A stretch of DNA of 10,641 bases from Cytophagia bacterium. GTDB lineage: Bacteria; Bacteroidota; Bacteroidia; Cytophagales; Cyclobacteriaceae. The notes beneath the pieces are model-generated. The model worked only from the letters and a program-made list of their open reading frames with translations. It had not been told where the DNA came from and did no database searches. The first letter of the stretch is position 1. Every line of letters begins with the position of its first letter. Where the stretch lies: NCBI GenBank assembly GCA_013373005.1, contig JABXIP010000217.1, forward strand, positions 1-10,641. Direction: 5' to 3'. The translations under genes were made by a program, and so were the position numbers. Positions 1-6,617 of this stretch are shown here, one piece after another.

Positions 1-1505
1 CCAGTATACTTAGACTGAAAAAAGAGATTTTTTTCCATGCAGGCTGCTTCTGAATCATCAGCCAAAAGCACCACTTCACTTACATCAAGACTTAAGCTAT
101 CAGAAGGAACAAAGAGAACATTGGCCTTTATTCCCAGATTAACTGTAAATGGAATTTTACCGAAAGTAAAAAGATGCAAGGCATGAGGAGATTTCTGGCT
201 TAACTCGAACCCATCGAAAGTTAAGGAAGGATAAAAATTAGAGTATACCAGCGCTTCATTGGGTTCAAAAGTTTTCATGCCTTGCTTAAAACCCGAGCTT
301 CTATGAGTAAAGAAACTGGTGTCTGTTTCCTGCATAATAATGCTGTGAAAAGGAGGAATTCTTGCATTGGGGTCGGCCTGCTGTACTAACCTCCGGAAGG
401 AGGAATTTGGGCCCCAATTAAGGCTCAGCTCTGATGAAAAATGCTGGTCTGCAATAGGCAGCAGAATAAATGGATCGGTACCCTTTAAATCTTCATCAAA
501 ACCCATAAAATACTGAGCCAATAAAATCTTTTTGTTGGCTTTAATCTTTACAGCTTTATTAAAAGTCATGGTTGCAAACTCACCAGAGTTCAACAGAATG
601 GTATTTGAATCATCTGCTGTTGTTCGTTCAACCTCAGTATTATTCTCATAGGCCAGTATTTTCACCAAATAAGCACTAGAATCTAATTCAAATGGCAAAA
701 GAGAAAATGAGCTACCCCATTTATCAGTTGAGTAAACCTGTGTGAAAATGTGTCCTTCATTGGTTTTATTTCCAATGGTGGTTCTAGATGCACCAGAGAA
801 AACTGCAAATGGTTTACAAGTTTCATCGAAATCGGTATTCAACTCAATAAAGGTACCTGTTAAATCTCCTTTACTCTGGACTTGAAACCTTTCTCCTCTG
901 TCGAGTTTAATGGTGAAGGGAAATCCCGCTGGATGAGCCCTGGTATCTACAGATGGAATTATATCGATGTATGTATCATCTCTAGTGGCTACAATAACTA
1001 TTTCTGAATTGAGCTGATCGGTTAATTCATTATGAGACATCACATAATATTGAGTTCCAAGCTCTCTAACAGGTAAAACCATAGTTCCATCGCCATGATT
1101 GTAATCTTCTCCTCTGTAGTGTTTGGTAAGAAGGACTGTTATGTCAATATCTGCTTCAACATGGATACTAAAAGGATCCTTGCCTTCCTTAATTCCCATA
1201 AAGGTCCTCTCGTCTACCTCATATCCCCAAACGACAGGAGCCTGAGATAGCCGTCCATTATATTCGAATGTAACGCTCTCGTTTGTTGATGGAACCGTAA
1301 GTACAACTTTACCCTTCTGATCATCAGGGTAAGCTGCAGACATGGTTACAAAAACTGTAGGGACTTCACCCGCTTGTGCCTCACCACCCAATACACTGAA
1401 AAGGAACTCTCTACCAATAAGTGAGTTTTGAGCAGAAACAGAAAAGCAACTCAGAAAAAGACTTAAGGCGCCTACAAGAGGCAGTGTTTTCCTGAATTGC
1501 TTCAA
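1..1505 (-). CDS. Large secreted protein with IgGFc-binding-like N-terminal region, 3' end missing
   Basis: Open frame of 501 codons, uninterrupted to the left edge, so the C-terminus lies outside the window. Start chosen: TTG at 1503-1505. The only other possible start before the in-frame TAA, 15 bases upstream, is ATT, and the TTG start gives a clear signal peptide (MKQFRK, hydrophobic 8-24, cleavage near VSA-Q at 25/26). Residues about 28-350 resemble the IgGFc-binding N-terminal domain common in secreted Bacteroidota proteins: LPVRELGTQYYV (144-155), a VATRDDT strand (172-178), GERFQV, then GDLTGTFI (213-220) and KPFAVFSG (231-238), and a later WGSSF (263-267). From C489 on, the sequence may begin an Ig/PKD-like module. 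Such proteins are often large adhesins exported by the type IX system with a C-terminal sorting domain; here that is inference. IgG binding itself should not be assumed. It lies 53 bases after the plug lipoprotein gene, same strand, so possibly cotranscribed. Confidence 0.8.
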   Translation of the reverse strand, partial: MKQFRKTLPLVGALSLFLSCFSVSAQNSLIGREFLFSVLGGEAQAGEVPTVFVTMSAAYPDDQKGKVVLTVPSTNESVTFEYNGRLSQAPVVWGYEVDERTFMGIKEGKDPFSIHVEADIDITVLLTKHYRGEDYNHGDGTMVLPVRELGTQYYVMSHNELTDQLNSEIVIVATRDDTYIDIIPSVDTRAHPAGFPFTIKLDRGERFQVQSKGDLTGTFIELNTDFDETCKPFAVFSGASRTTIGNKTNEGHIFTQVYSTDKWGSSFSLLPFELDSSAYLVKILAYENNTEVERTTADDSNTILLNSGEFATMTFNKAVKIKANKKILLAQYFMGFDEDLKGTDPFILLPIADQHFSSELSLNWGPNSSFRRLVQQADPNARIPPFHSIIMQETDTSFFTHRSSGFKQGMKTFEPNEALVYSNFYPSLTFDGFELSQKSPHALHLFTFGKIPFTVNLGIKANVLFVPSDSLSLDVSEVVLLADDSEAACMEKNLFFQSKYT

Positions 1506-1558
1506 AATTAATGTGGTTTAATTTAAGGTAGATTTACAAATCTGGCACCATGCTCTTT

Positions 1559-1966
1559 CTAGTTGTCATTCTTGGTAACAATTTCCACAACGCCACCGGA
1601 TGCCTGATCTCCATAGGCCATGATAGCCTCACTACCATTAAGTACTTTGAATCTTAGGATATCAGCAGGTTGAACATTACTCACTGACTGATAGTCATAA
1701 CCCATATTCTTATTGTTTAACACAAAAAGTACTGTTGAGCGGCCAGTATAAGCAAGGTTATTAACTGAGTTTCTGTTAGCCTTGAGCCTCACGGTGAAGT
1801 TATTGCCGTAACCATCAACGAATAGTCGACCATCGCTTCTGAGAGCATCTCCAAGGCTTAAGTATTGAGAATAGTCTTTGCCTCTTTTACTGTAGGCAAC
1901 ATCGCTACAAGATGTAGCAGAAAAAATAAGTGCTGTTGAAAAAAGCACCATTAGGAGGTTCTTCAT
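1559..1966 (-). CDS. Small lipoprotein made of a stand-alone TonB-receptor plug-like domain
   Basis: 135 residues. The N-terminus is a lipoprotein signal: MKNLL, a hydrophobic stretch, and a lipobox ATSC with the lipidated cysteine at position 20. Residues about 34-132 read like a whole plug domain of an outer-membrane TonB-dependent receptor: a start resembling 'sLgDALR...g..V...g....VRL' (37-61), a LFVL-type strand (about 80-83, where receptors have FVLDG), PADILRFKVLNGSEA (100-114), then AYGDQASGGVVEIVTK (117-132), which matches the usual plug ending of VLKg..A..YG..ga.GVI.I.TK. No beta barrel follows; the protein stops three residues later. Role unknown. By analogy it may sit in the outer membrane or periplasm and act as a structural or binding module. 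The IgGFc-like gene lies directly downstream. Plug identity is fairly secure, function is not. Confidence 0.85.
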   Translation of the reverse strand: MKNLLMVLFSTALIFSATSCSDVAYSKRGKDYSQYLSLGDALRSDGRLFVDGYGNNFTVRLKANRNSVNNLAYTGRSTVLFVLNNKNMGYDYQSVSNVQPADILRFKVLNGSEAIMAYGDQASGGVVEIVTKNDN

Positions 1967-2114
1967 GATTAGTAGTTTATTTTAACGAATTTAGTCACTA
2001 TTTAAAACAAATACAGTGCCACTCACCCTTATTTCAGAATAAATTACTGTGTTTGAATTGAAAGTAGTCTATTCAATAGGAATAACTATTTTTACACCTT
2101 AAAGAAACACTAAT
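1967..2114. promoter_or_regulatory. Divergent intergenic region between the plug lipoprotein gene and fabI
   Basis: This 148-base AT-rich gap must hold the promoters for both directions. For fabI, TATTTTTA (2087-2094) is one base off the Bacteroidota -7 consensus TAnnTTTG and lies 20 bases before the ATG. A short perfect inverted repeat CTATT-C-AATAG (2069-2079) sits just upstream of it. For the lipoprotein gene, the minus strand has TAAATTCG (1986-1993), also one base off consensus, 19 bases before its ATG. Neither has a well-placed -33 TTTG, so the exact sites are tentative. No small ORF or RNA is evident. Confidence 0.4.
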
Positions 2115-2927
2115 ATGTCGCATAATTTATTGAAAGGAAAAAGAGGAATAATCTTCGGAGCACTAGATGAGCGTTCAATCGCCTGGAAAGTTGCTCAGGT
2201 GGCACATGCTGAAGGTGCCTCTTTCACGTTAACCAATGCCCCAATCGCTTTGAGAATGGGAACCATCAACAAGCTAGCCGATGAGTGCAATGCTGAAGTC
2301 ATTCCGGCTGACGCTACCTCTATGGAAGACTTGGAAAACCTATTCACCAAATCTATGGAAGTACTTGGTGGAAAAATAGATTTTGTCCTTCACTCTATTG
2401 GAATGAGTCCTAACGTAAGAAAGGGAAAAGACTATGGAGACCTGAACTACGACTGGTTAATGAAGACTCTTGATGTTTCTGCCATCTCTTTCCACAAAGT
2501 GATGCAAACTGCCGAGAAACTCGATGCTATGAATGAATGGGGTTCTATTATGGGGCTTTCATACATTGCTGCTCAACGTACCTTCCCAGACTACTCAGAT
2601 ATGGCTCAAGCCAAAGCTATGCTCGAGTCGATAGCAAGAAGCTATGGTGAAAGATTGGGTAGAATGAAGAAAGTGAGAGTAAATACTATTTCTCAATCGC
2701 CTACCATGACAACTGCCGGTACAGGCGTTGGAGGTTTTGATGTATTCTTCGATTATGCCGATAAAATGTCGCCATTAGGCAACGCCAGTGCTGAAGCTTG
2801 TGCTAACTATTGTGTAATGTTCTTCTCTGACTTTACAAAAATGGTAACCATGCAGAACTTAATGCACGATGGTGGTTTCTCATCTTCAGGAATCACTGAT
2901 AGACTCATTGAAGACTTGAAAAAGTAA
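2115..2927 (+). CDS. fabI: Enoyl-[acyl-carrier-protein] reductase [NADH] FabI
   Basis: Reduces trans-2-enoyl-ACP to acyl-ACP, the last step of each fatty acid elongation cycle, in the cytoplasm. The 270 residues match the usual FabI length. The divergent SDR nucleotide site is at the N-terminus (GKRGIIFGALDERSIAWKVA, 8-27, with the FabI-typical SIA). HSIGMSP (93-99) corresponds to the E. coli HSIG segment around the NAD and triclosan pocket. The catalytic pair follows the FabI pattern: Y150, then Y160 and K167 separated by six residues (PDYSDMAQAK). VRVNTISQSP (187-196) matches the conserved 'RVNAISAGP' stretch, and the protein ends with the 'DGGFSSSGI' type tail. The ATG at 2115 puts the nucleotide motif at the normal distance from the N-terminus. 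A strong terminator follows 8 bases after the stop, so it is probably transcribed alone from the divergent promoter region upstream. Confidence 0.97.
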   Translation: MSHNLLKGKRGIIFGALDERSIAWKVAQVAHAEGASFTLTNAPIALRMGTINKLADECNAEVIPADATSMEDLENLFTKSMEVLGGKIDFVLHSIGMSPNVRKGKDYGDLNYDWLMKTLDVSAISFHKVMQTAEKLDAMNEWGSIMGLSYIAAQRTFPDYSDMAQAKAMLESIARSYGERLGRMKKVRVNTISQSPTMTTAGTGVGGFDVFFDYADKMSPLGNASAEACANYCVMFFSDFTKMVTMQNLMHDGGFSSSGITDRLIEDLKK

Positions 2928-2935
2928 ATCATATT

Positions 2936-2965
2936 GGCCACCTTTTAGGTGGCCTTCTTTATTTT
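2936..2965 (+). terminator. Rho-independent terminator of fabI
   Basis: A perfect 8-bp stem GGCCACCT / AGGTGGCC (2936-2943 with 2947-2954), TTT loop, followed by the T-rich run TTCTTTATTTT. It starts 8 bases after the fabI stop codon. Its T tail ends only 2 bases before the ATG of ispE, so it also occupies the whole ispE leader. Confidence 0.88.
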
Positions 2966-2967
2966 CT

Positions 2968-3783
2968 ATGCTGGTTTTTCCCAACGCCAAAATAAATCTT
3001 GGACTCCAAGTCACTGAGAAACTCAGCAATGGCTACCATGCCATCAATACTTGCTTCTATCCCATTCCGCTCAAGGATGCCTTGGAGTTTGTGCCTGCCA
3101 AGAAGAAAACCTCATTCAATTCTTCCGGATCATCTATTCCTTCAGATGGAAAGGATAATCTGGTATTAAGAGCCTATAAACTGCTGAAGAAGGATTTTCA
3201 ACTTCCGGAAATTGATATACACTTACACAAGCACATTCCAATTGGAGCCGGACTTGGAGGCGGTTCGGCAGACGCAGCTTTTATGCTGAAAGCATTGAAC
3301 GAATACTTTCAGATTTTCCTGGATGACAGCATTTTAGAAGACTATGCTGCTCAATTGGGTAGTGACTGTCCATTCTTCATCAGCAATCAACCGGCACTAG
3401 CCACCGGAACAGGAACTGAACTGACCCCCTTCGAATTAGACCTATCGGGTTTGTACATGGTCTTGATCAATCCCGGCATTCATATTTCAACACAAGTGGC
3501 TTATTCCGGTGTAAGGCCTAAGCAACCGGAACATGAGTTATCCACTATACTGAAGTCTAATGACTTTGGACTCTGGAGAGATCAGCTGGTAAACGACTTT
3601 GAAACCTCAGTTTTTGAGAAGCATCTTGAATTGGCTGAGATTAAAAGCATCCTTTATAAAAATGGCGCTCAGTATGCAGCCATGAGTGGATCTGGGAGTA
3701 GTATTTTCGGAATATTTAAAGATCAACCAGCGGAGATTGCTGAACTGAAAGAAAAGTTCTTTTATCAGATTATGTTGCTCTAG
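2968..3783 (+). CDS. ispE: 4-diphosphocytidyl-2-C-methyl-D-erythritol kinase IspE
   Basis: ATP-dependent kinase that phosphorylates the 2-hydroxyl of CDP-methylerythritol in the non-mevalonate (MEP) isoprenoid pathway; cytoplasmic. Its presence implies this organism uses the MEP route. 271 residues, near the family's usual 260-290. GHMP-kinase motifs in order: PNAKINLGL at 5-13 with catalytic K8; NGYHAI (21-26); the ATP-binding glycine loop PIGAGLGGGSADAA (91-104); LGSDCPFF (130-137) with the expected catalytic aspartate D133; and the C-terminal GHMP motif AMSGSGSSIFG (238-248). The ATG is set by the N-terminal PNAKINL motif, which begins at residue 5 as in relatives. The fabI terminator abuts the start, leaving almost no room for a separate leader. 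The M23 peptidase gene follows after 24 bases, so the two are probably cotranscribed. Confidence 0.96.
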   Translation: MLVFPNAKINLGLQVTEKLSNGYHAINTCFYPIPLKDALEFVPAKKKTSFNSSGSSIPSDGKDNLVLRAYKLLKKDFQLPEIDIHLHKHIPIGAGLGGGSADAAFMLKALNEYFQIFLDDSILEDYAAQLGSDCPFFISNQPALATGTGTELTPFELDLSGLYMVLINPGIHISTQVAYSGVRPKQPEHELSTILKSNDFGLWRDQLVNDFETSVFEKHLELAEIKSILYKNGAQYAAMSGSGSSIFGIFKDQPAEIAELKEKFFYQIMLL

Positions 3784-3807
3784 CCTATTTCTTCGTATTT
3801 TAATTTA

Positions 3808-4614
3808 ATGCGAAGTTTCATTGTCTTATTTCTTATCAGCAACATCATGCTGGCTCAATCTCCAGAATTCAACATGGAGATTTACGCTGAAGAAAATGAC
3901 AGTACCATTCTTATTCTTGGTAACAACGCAGAGTTTTTCCCGATTTCCGTGAGTCTCGAAGTAGATCTTCAAGGAACAAGACTCAAAGAAAAACTCCCTA
4001 AATACAGTGTGCTTGAACCTAAAAGCAAGGCCATTCTATTAGCCGTAATTTTAAAACCCATTAATGAATCTTGGTCGTATCGTTTTGCCTACAACTACAG
4101 CATGGGTAATGCCTTGGCTGTCCATAATGATGACTACGCTTATCAGCTACCCTTTCCCAAAGGACAATCCTATAGGCTGACCCAAGGCTACAATGGCAAA
4201 ACAACCCATAGAGGTCTTAATGCACTTGATTTCACCATGCCAGAGGGAGAGAAAATAACGGCCGCCAGAGAAGGAACAGTCATAAGAATTAAGGAAGATT
4301 CTAATCGTGGCTGCCCATCGGCCAACTGTGCCAATGATGGCAACTTCGTTACCATCTTGCATGATGATGGCACTATGGCCGACTATGTGCACCTTAAGCA
4401 AAATGGTGTTTTGGTAGAATTAGGAGATCAAATTCAAGCCGGGCAAGAAATAGCTATTAATGGAGCTACAGGCTGGGCATCTGGAGCTCACCTTCACTTC
4501 GTGGTATACACCACGGGCAAAAATGCTCAGGAATCCCTCAAAGTAAAATTTGAATCCGCACCGGGAAATATTGAGTTATTAAAAGAAGGAGAACTTTATA
4601 CCGCCTTTAAATAA
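3808..4614 (+). CDS. Secreted M23-family (LytM-type) metallopeptidase
   Basis: 268 residues with a short N-terminal signal peptide (MRSF, hydrophobic 4-16, likely cleavage after LA at 16, before QS), so it acts outside the cytoplasmic membrane. Residues about 20-115 form an N-terminal domain I do not recognise. Residues about 116-235 are the M23 peptidase core: THRGLNALDF with zinc ligands H134 and D141, YVHL (H195), and the HLH motif with H228 and H230. H134 and D141 are seven apart, not four as in LytM; subfamilies with 'H.G...alDF' have this insertion. Two cysteines in the loop (C169, C174) may form a disulfide. All expected catalytic residues are present, so an active peptidoglycan peptidase is likely, but the actual bond cut is not shown. 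It lies 24 bases after ispE and its TAA abuts the stop of the convergent transporter gene with no gap. Confidence 0.92.
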   Translation: MRSFIVLFLISNIMLAQSPEFNMEIYAEENDSTILILGNNAEFFPISVSLEVDLQGTRLKEKLPKYSVLEPKSKAILLAVILKPINESWSYRFAYNYSMGNALAVHNDDYAYQLPFPKGQSYRLTQGYNGKTTHRGLNALDFTMPEGEKITAAREGTVIRIKEDSNRGCPSANCANDGNFVTILHDDGTMADYVHLKQNGVLVELGDQIQAGQEIAINGATGWASGAHLHFVVYTTGKNAQESLKVKFESAPGNIELLKEGELYTAFK

Positions 4615-5535
4615 TCAGACTTGAACTGATGGCAGCTTAGCATTACGCCTTCTGTAAAGTCTTCTAGCCACGGGGTAAGCAAGTACAGCCAGAATAATAA
4701 CCAATGTTCCCCAATAGAAGCCACCACTCATTTGTTCTTCTTCACCATAAATAATGAGTGCCAGAATTATTCCATATACCGGTTCAAGATTGACGGTTAA
4801 GCTCACAGCAAAGGCAGTAATTCTCTTCATCAGCTCTACAGAAGCTGAAAAGGCGTAGACGGTGCAAATACCAGATAATAATAAAAGAAGTATCCAATCT
4901 CTTAAGACCGGTACTTCATAAACGCCTCCGGTTCCCAGAATAAATGATTTATAGAATGGAATAAAAACAATCAGGCCCAAAGCCGCAGCTGTCATTTCGT
5001 AAAGCGTAATGCCATAAGCAGGATATTTGACAGTAAACTTGGAGTTTAACACGCCAAAAACAGCAGCCAATAGTGCCGAAATCATGGCCATCATTAAACC
5101 TGCAGCATGGGTAAACTCAAACTTAAAAACAAGGTATAATCCGAAGATCACAACCAACCCTAGAAATACCTGAAAGGCTTGAATTCGCTGCCTTTTGAAC
5201 AGGGGTTCAACCAAACTGGTCCAGAAAGTGGTCGTGGCCATTCCAGCCAGGCAAACCGAGACTGTTGAAATTCTAGCCGACTCGAAGAAAGTAACCCAAT
5301 GTGCAGCAACCACAAGGCCTGTAAGAAAGAGTTGGCCAATTGCCCTGTAAGGTAGCACAAACACCCGCTTTCGGACCTTCATTAATACCGCGAGAATCAA
5401 AGCTGCCAGACCTGTTCTGTATAGAACCAGATCAGCAGTCCCCAAAGTCATCTCATTACCAAGAATGGCTGTAAAACCCCATATAAAAACGATAAAATGG
5501 AGTTTTAGATAATCTCGAACAGAAGGTGTTTCCAT
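4615..5535 (-). CDS. EamA/DMT-superfamily transporter
   Basis: Inner-membrane protein of 306 residues, the usual length of ten-helix drug/metabolite transporters, made of two homologous five-helix EamA halves. Half one covers about 11-138 (WGFTAILG at 19-26, YRTGLAALIL at 39-48, SLVEPLF at 107-113). Half two covers about 144-290 and ends with the signature NLEPVYGIILALIIYGEEE (249-267), which matches the 'LEPv.a.llg...lgE' motif of EamA proteins. The tail (291-306) is basic and probably cytoplasmic. Substrate cannot be read from the sequence; relatives export amino acids, nucleosides or other metabolites. Its ATG overlaps the LptF/LptG stop by one base (TAATG), so translation is likely coupled, and it is the last gene of the tgt unit. 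No clear terminator was found after it; any such signal would fall inside the convergent M23 gene. Confidence 0.93.
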   Translation of the reverse strand: METPSVRDYLKLHFIVFIWGFTAILGNEMTLGTADLVLYRTGLAALILAVLMKVRKRVFVLPYRAIGQLFLTGLVVAAHWVTFFESARISTVSVCLAGMATTTFWTSLVEPLFKRQRIQAFQVFLGLVVIFGLYLVFKFEFTHAAGLMMAMISALLAAVFGVLNSKFTVKYPAYGITLYEMTAAALGLIVFIPFYKSFILGTGGVYEVPVLRDWILLLLLSGICTVYAFSASVELMKRITAFAVSLTVNLEPVYGIILALIIYGEEEQMSGGFYWGTLVIILAVLAYPVARRLYRRRNAKLPSVQV

Positions 5536-6617
5536 TATTTAGGCACAAATCGGTATAAAAGTACACCAATCGCAGTAAATATTATATTAGGTACCCAAAC
5601 TGCTAATAAAGGATAGGTAGCACCAGTTTCTGCATTGCTTTTAGCAGCGATAAAAAGGATGATATAAATGAAGGCTATCATGAAGCCCATAGCGATTTGA
5701 AAGCCTACCCCTCCCCTTGTTTTCCTTGAAGAGAGAATCACGCCAATGAAGGTTAGAATAATGGCTGAAAAGGGCGACATGTAACGCACATACTTCTCAA
5801 TCACATAGATCGGAACATTGTCCGCTCCCTTCATTTTCAGGTCAGCTATATGATCATTAAGCTCATTTAGCGTGAGCGTTTGTTCTAAGCTATTTAAGTT
5901 TCCGAAGTCTTCAGGCCGCATGTTCAATACAAGTGTGGTATCCTTGTTTGGCTCATTCTGATAAACTTCACCCATCTCATGAAACTCCCGATAATTCCAG
6001 TTTTGGGCTTTCCAGGCCAATTCTACGGAGTCCCATTTAATTTGTCTTGCTGCAAATTTCCATTCCACTGCAGTACCCTTTACCTCTTCCAAAGTAAATC
6101 TATAAGCAATATCTCTATGGGTATCGTAAGAAGCTATATAGGCATAAGTGGTTGGGCTCACTTTAAAATGAACATCTCTTTGGGAGAAATTATATTCTTC
6201 GTCAAAAAATTTCCTTTCGAAAGCCACCCTGAACTTGTTGGCTTCCGGAATAATCCATCCGGTGAAAATAAAGCTTACAATAGCTATAATTACTGAACCA
6301 ACAAGGAACGGTCTAAGCATTCTCGGATAACTCACCCCGCCACTTAAAATGGCAATAATTTCAGTATGACTGGCCAGTTTGGAGGTTACGAAAACAACCG
6401 CAATGAATACAATAATGGGCGTAATGAGGTTGGCTATATATGGGGCATACGCAGCAAAATATTCTATAATGAGCCTTGTAGGTACATCATTTTTAATGAA
6501 ACTCTCATTACGTTCTGAGAAAGTAATAATGAGCACAATCGCCACCAAAACTCCCAAAACAAAAAGGAATGTGGTAAGGAATTTAATCAGAATGTACCGA
6601 TCTATAATTTTCATCAT
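5535..6617 (-). CDS. LptF/LptG family permease of the LPS export complex
   Basis: Member of the YjgP/YjgQ family, whose proteins form the inner-membrane part of the LptB2FG ABC transporter that extracts lipopolysaccharide from the inner membrane and feeds it to LptC/LptA. 360 residues, typical. Layout: cytoplasmic start MKIIDRYIL, three membrane helices (about 13-33, 61-79, 102-122), a periplasmic domain of about 150 residues (125-275) of the beta-jellyroll type, then three further helices (about 279-297, 304-325, 335-356). The coupling-loop region SHTEIIAILSGGVSYPRML (83-101) between helices 2 and 3 is well conserved. Whether it is LptF or LptG cannot be decided; the 'MKIIDRYIL..FL' start is LptG-like. 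Two adjacent ATGs exist. The first overlaps the tgt stop by four bases (ATGA), the second (6612-6614) by one; the second would give the common 'MKIIDRY' start. Confidence 0.93.
   Translation of the reverse strand: MMKIIDRYILIKFLTTFLFVLGVLVAIVLIITFSERNESFIKNDVPTRLIIEYFAAYAPYIANLITPIIVFIAVVFVTSKLASHTEIIAILSGGVSYPRMLRPFLVGSVIIAIVSFIFTGWIIPEANKFRVAFERKFFDEEYNFSQRDVHFKVSPTTYAYIASYDTHRDIAYRFTLEEVKGTAVEWKFAARQIKWDSVELAWKAQNWNYREFHEMGEVYQNEPNKDTTLVLNMRPEDFGNLNSLEQTLTLNELNDHIADLKMKGADNVPIYVIEKYVRYMSPFSAIILTFIGVILSSRKTRGGVGFQIAMGFMIAFIYIILFIAAKSNAETGATYPLLAVWVPNIIFTAIGVLLYRFVPK

Noticed and set aside
390..403. CCTCC-GGAA-GGAGG hairpin and an 11-base direct repeat (350-360 and 397-407) including a Shine-Dalgarno-like GGAGG
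   Set aside because: Both lie inside the large secreted-protein coding frame, the repeat copies are in different frames, and Bacteroidota do not depend on such ribosome sites. Chance is the simplest reading.
1559..1966. The plug lipoprotein as the broken 5' end of a TonB receptor
   Set aside because: Downstream sequence is the unrelated secreted-protein gene with its own signal peptide, and no barrel remnant was found in other frames.
4147..4401. Minus-strand open frames opposite the M23 gene (84 and 61 codons)
   Set aside because: They sit wholly within a well-supported gene with conserved zinc ligands and show no domain or signal.
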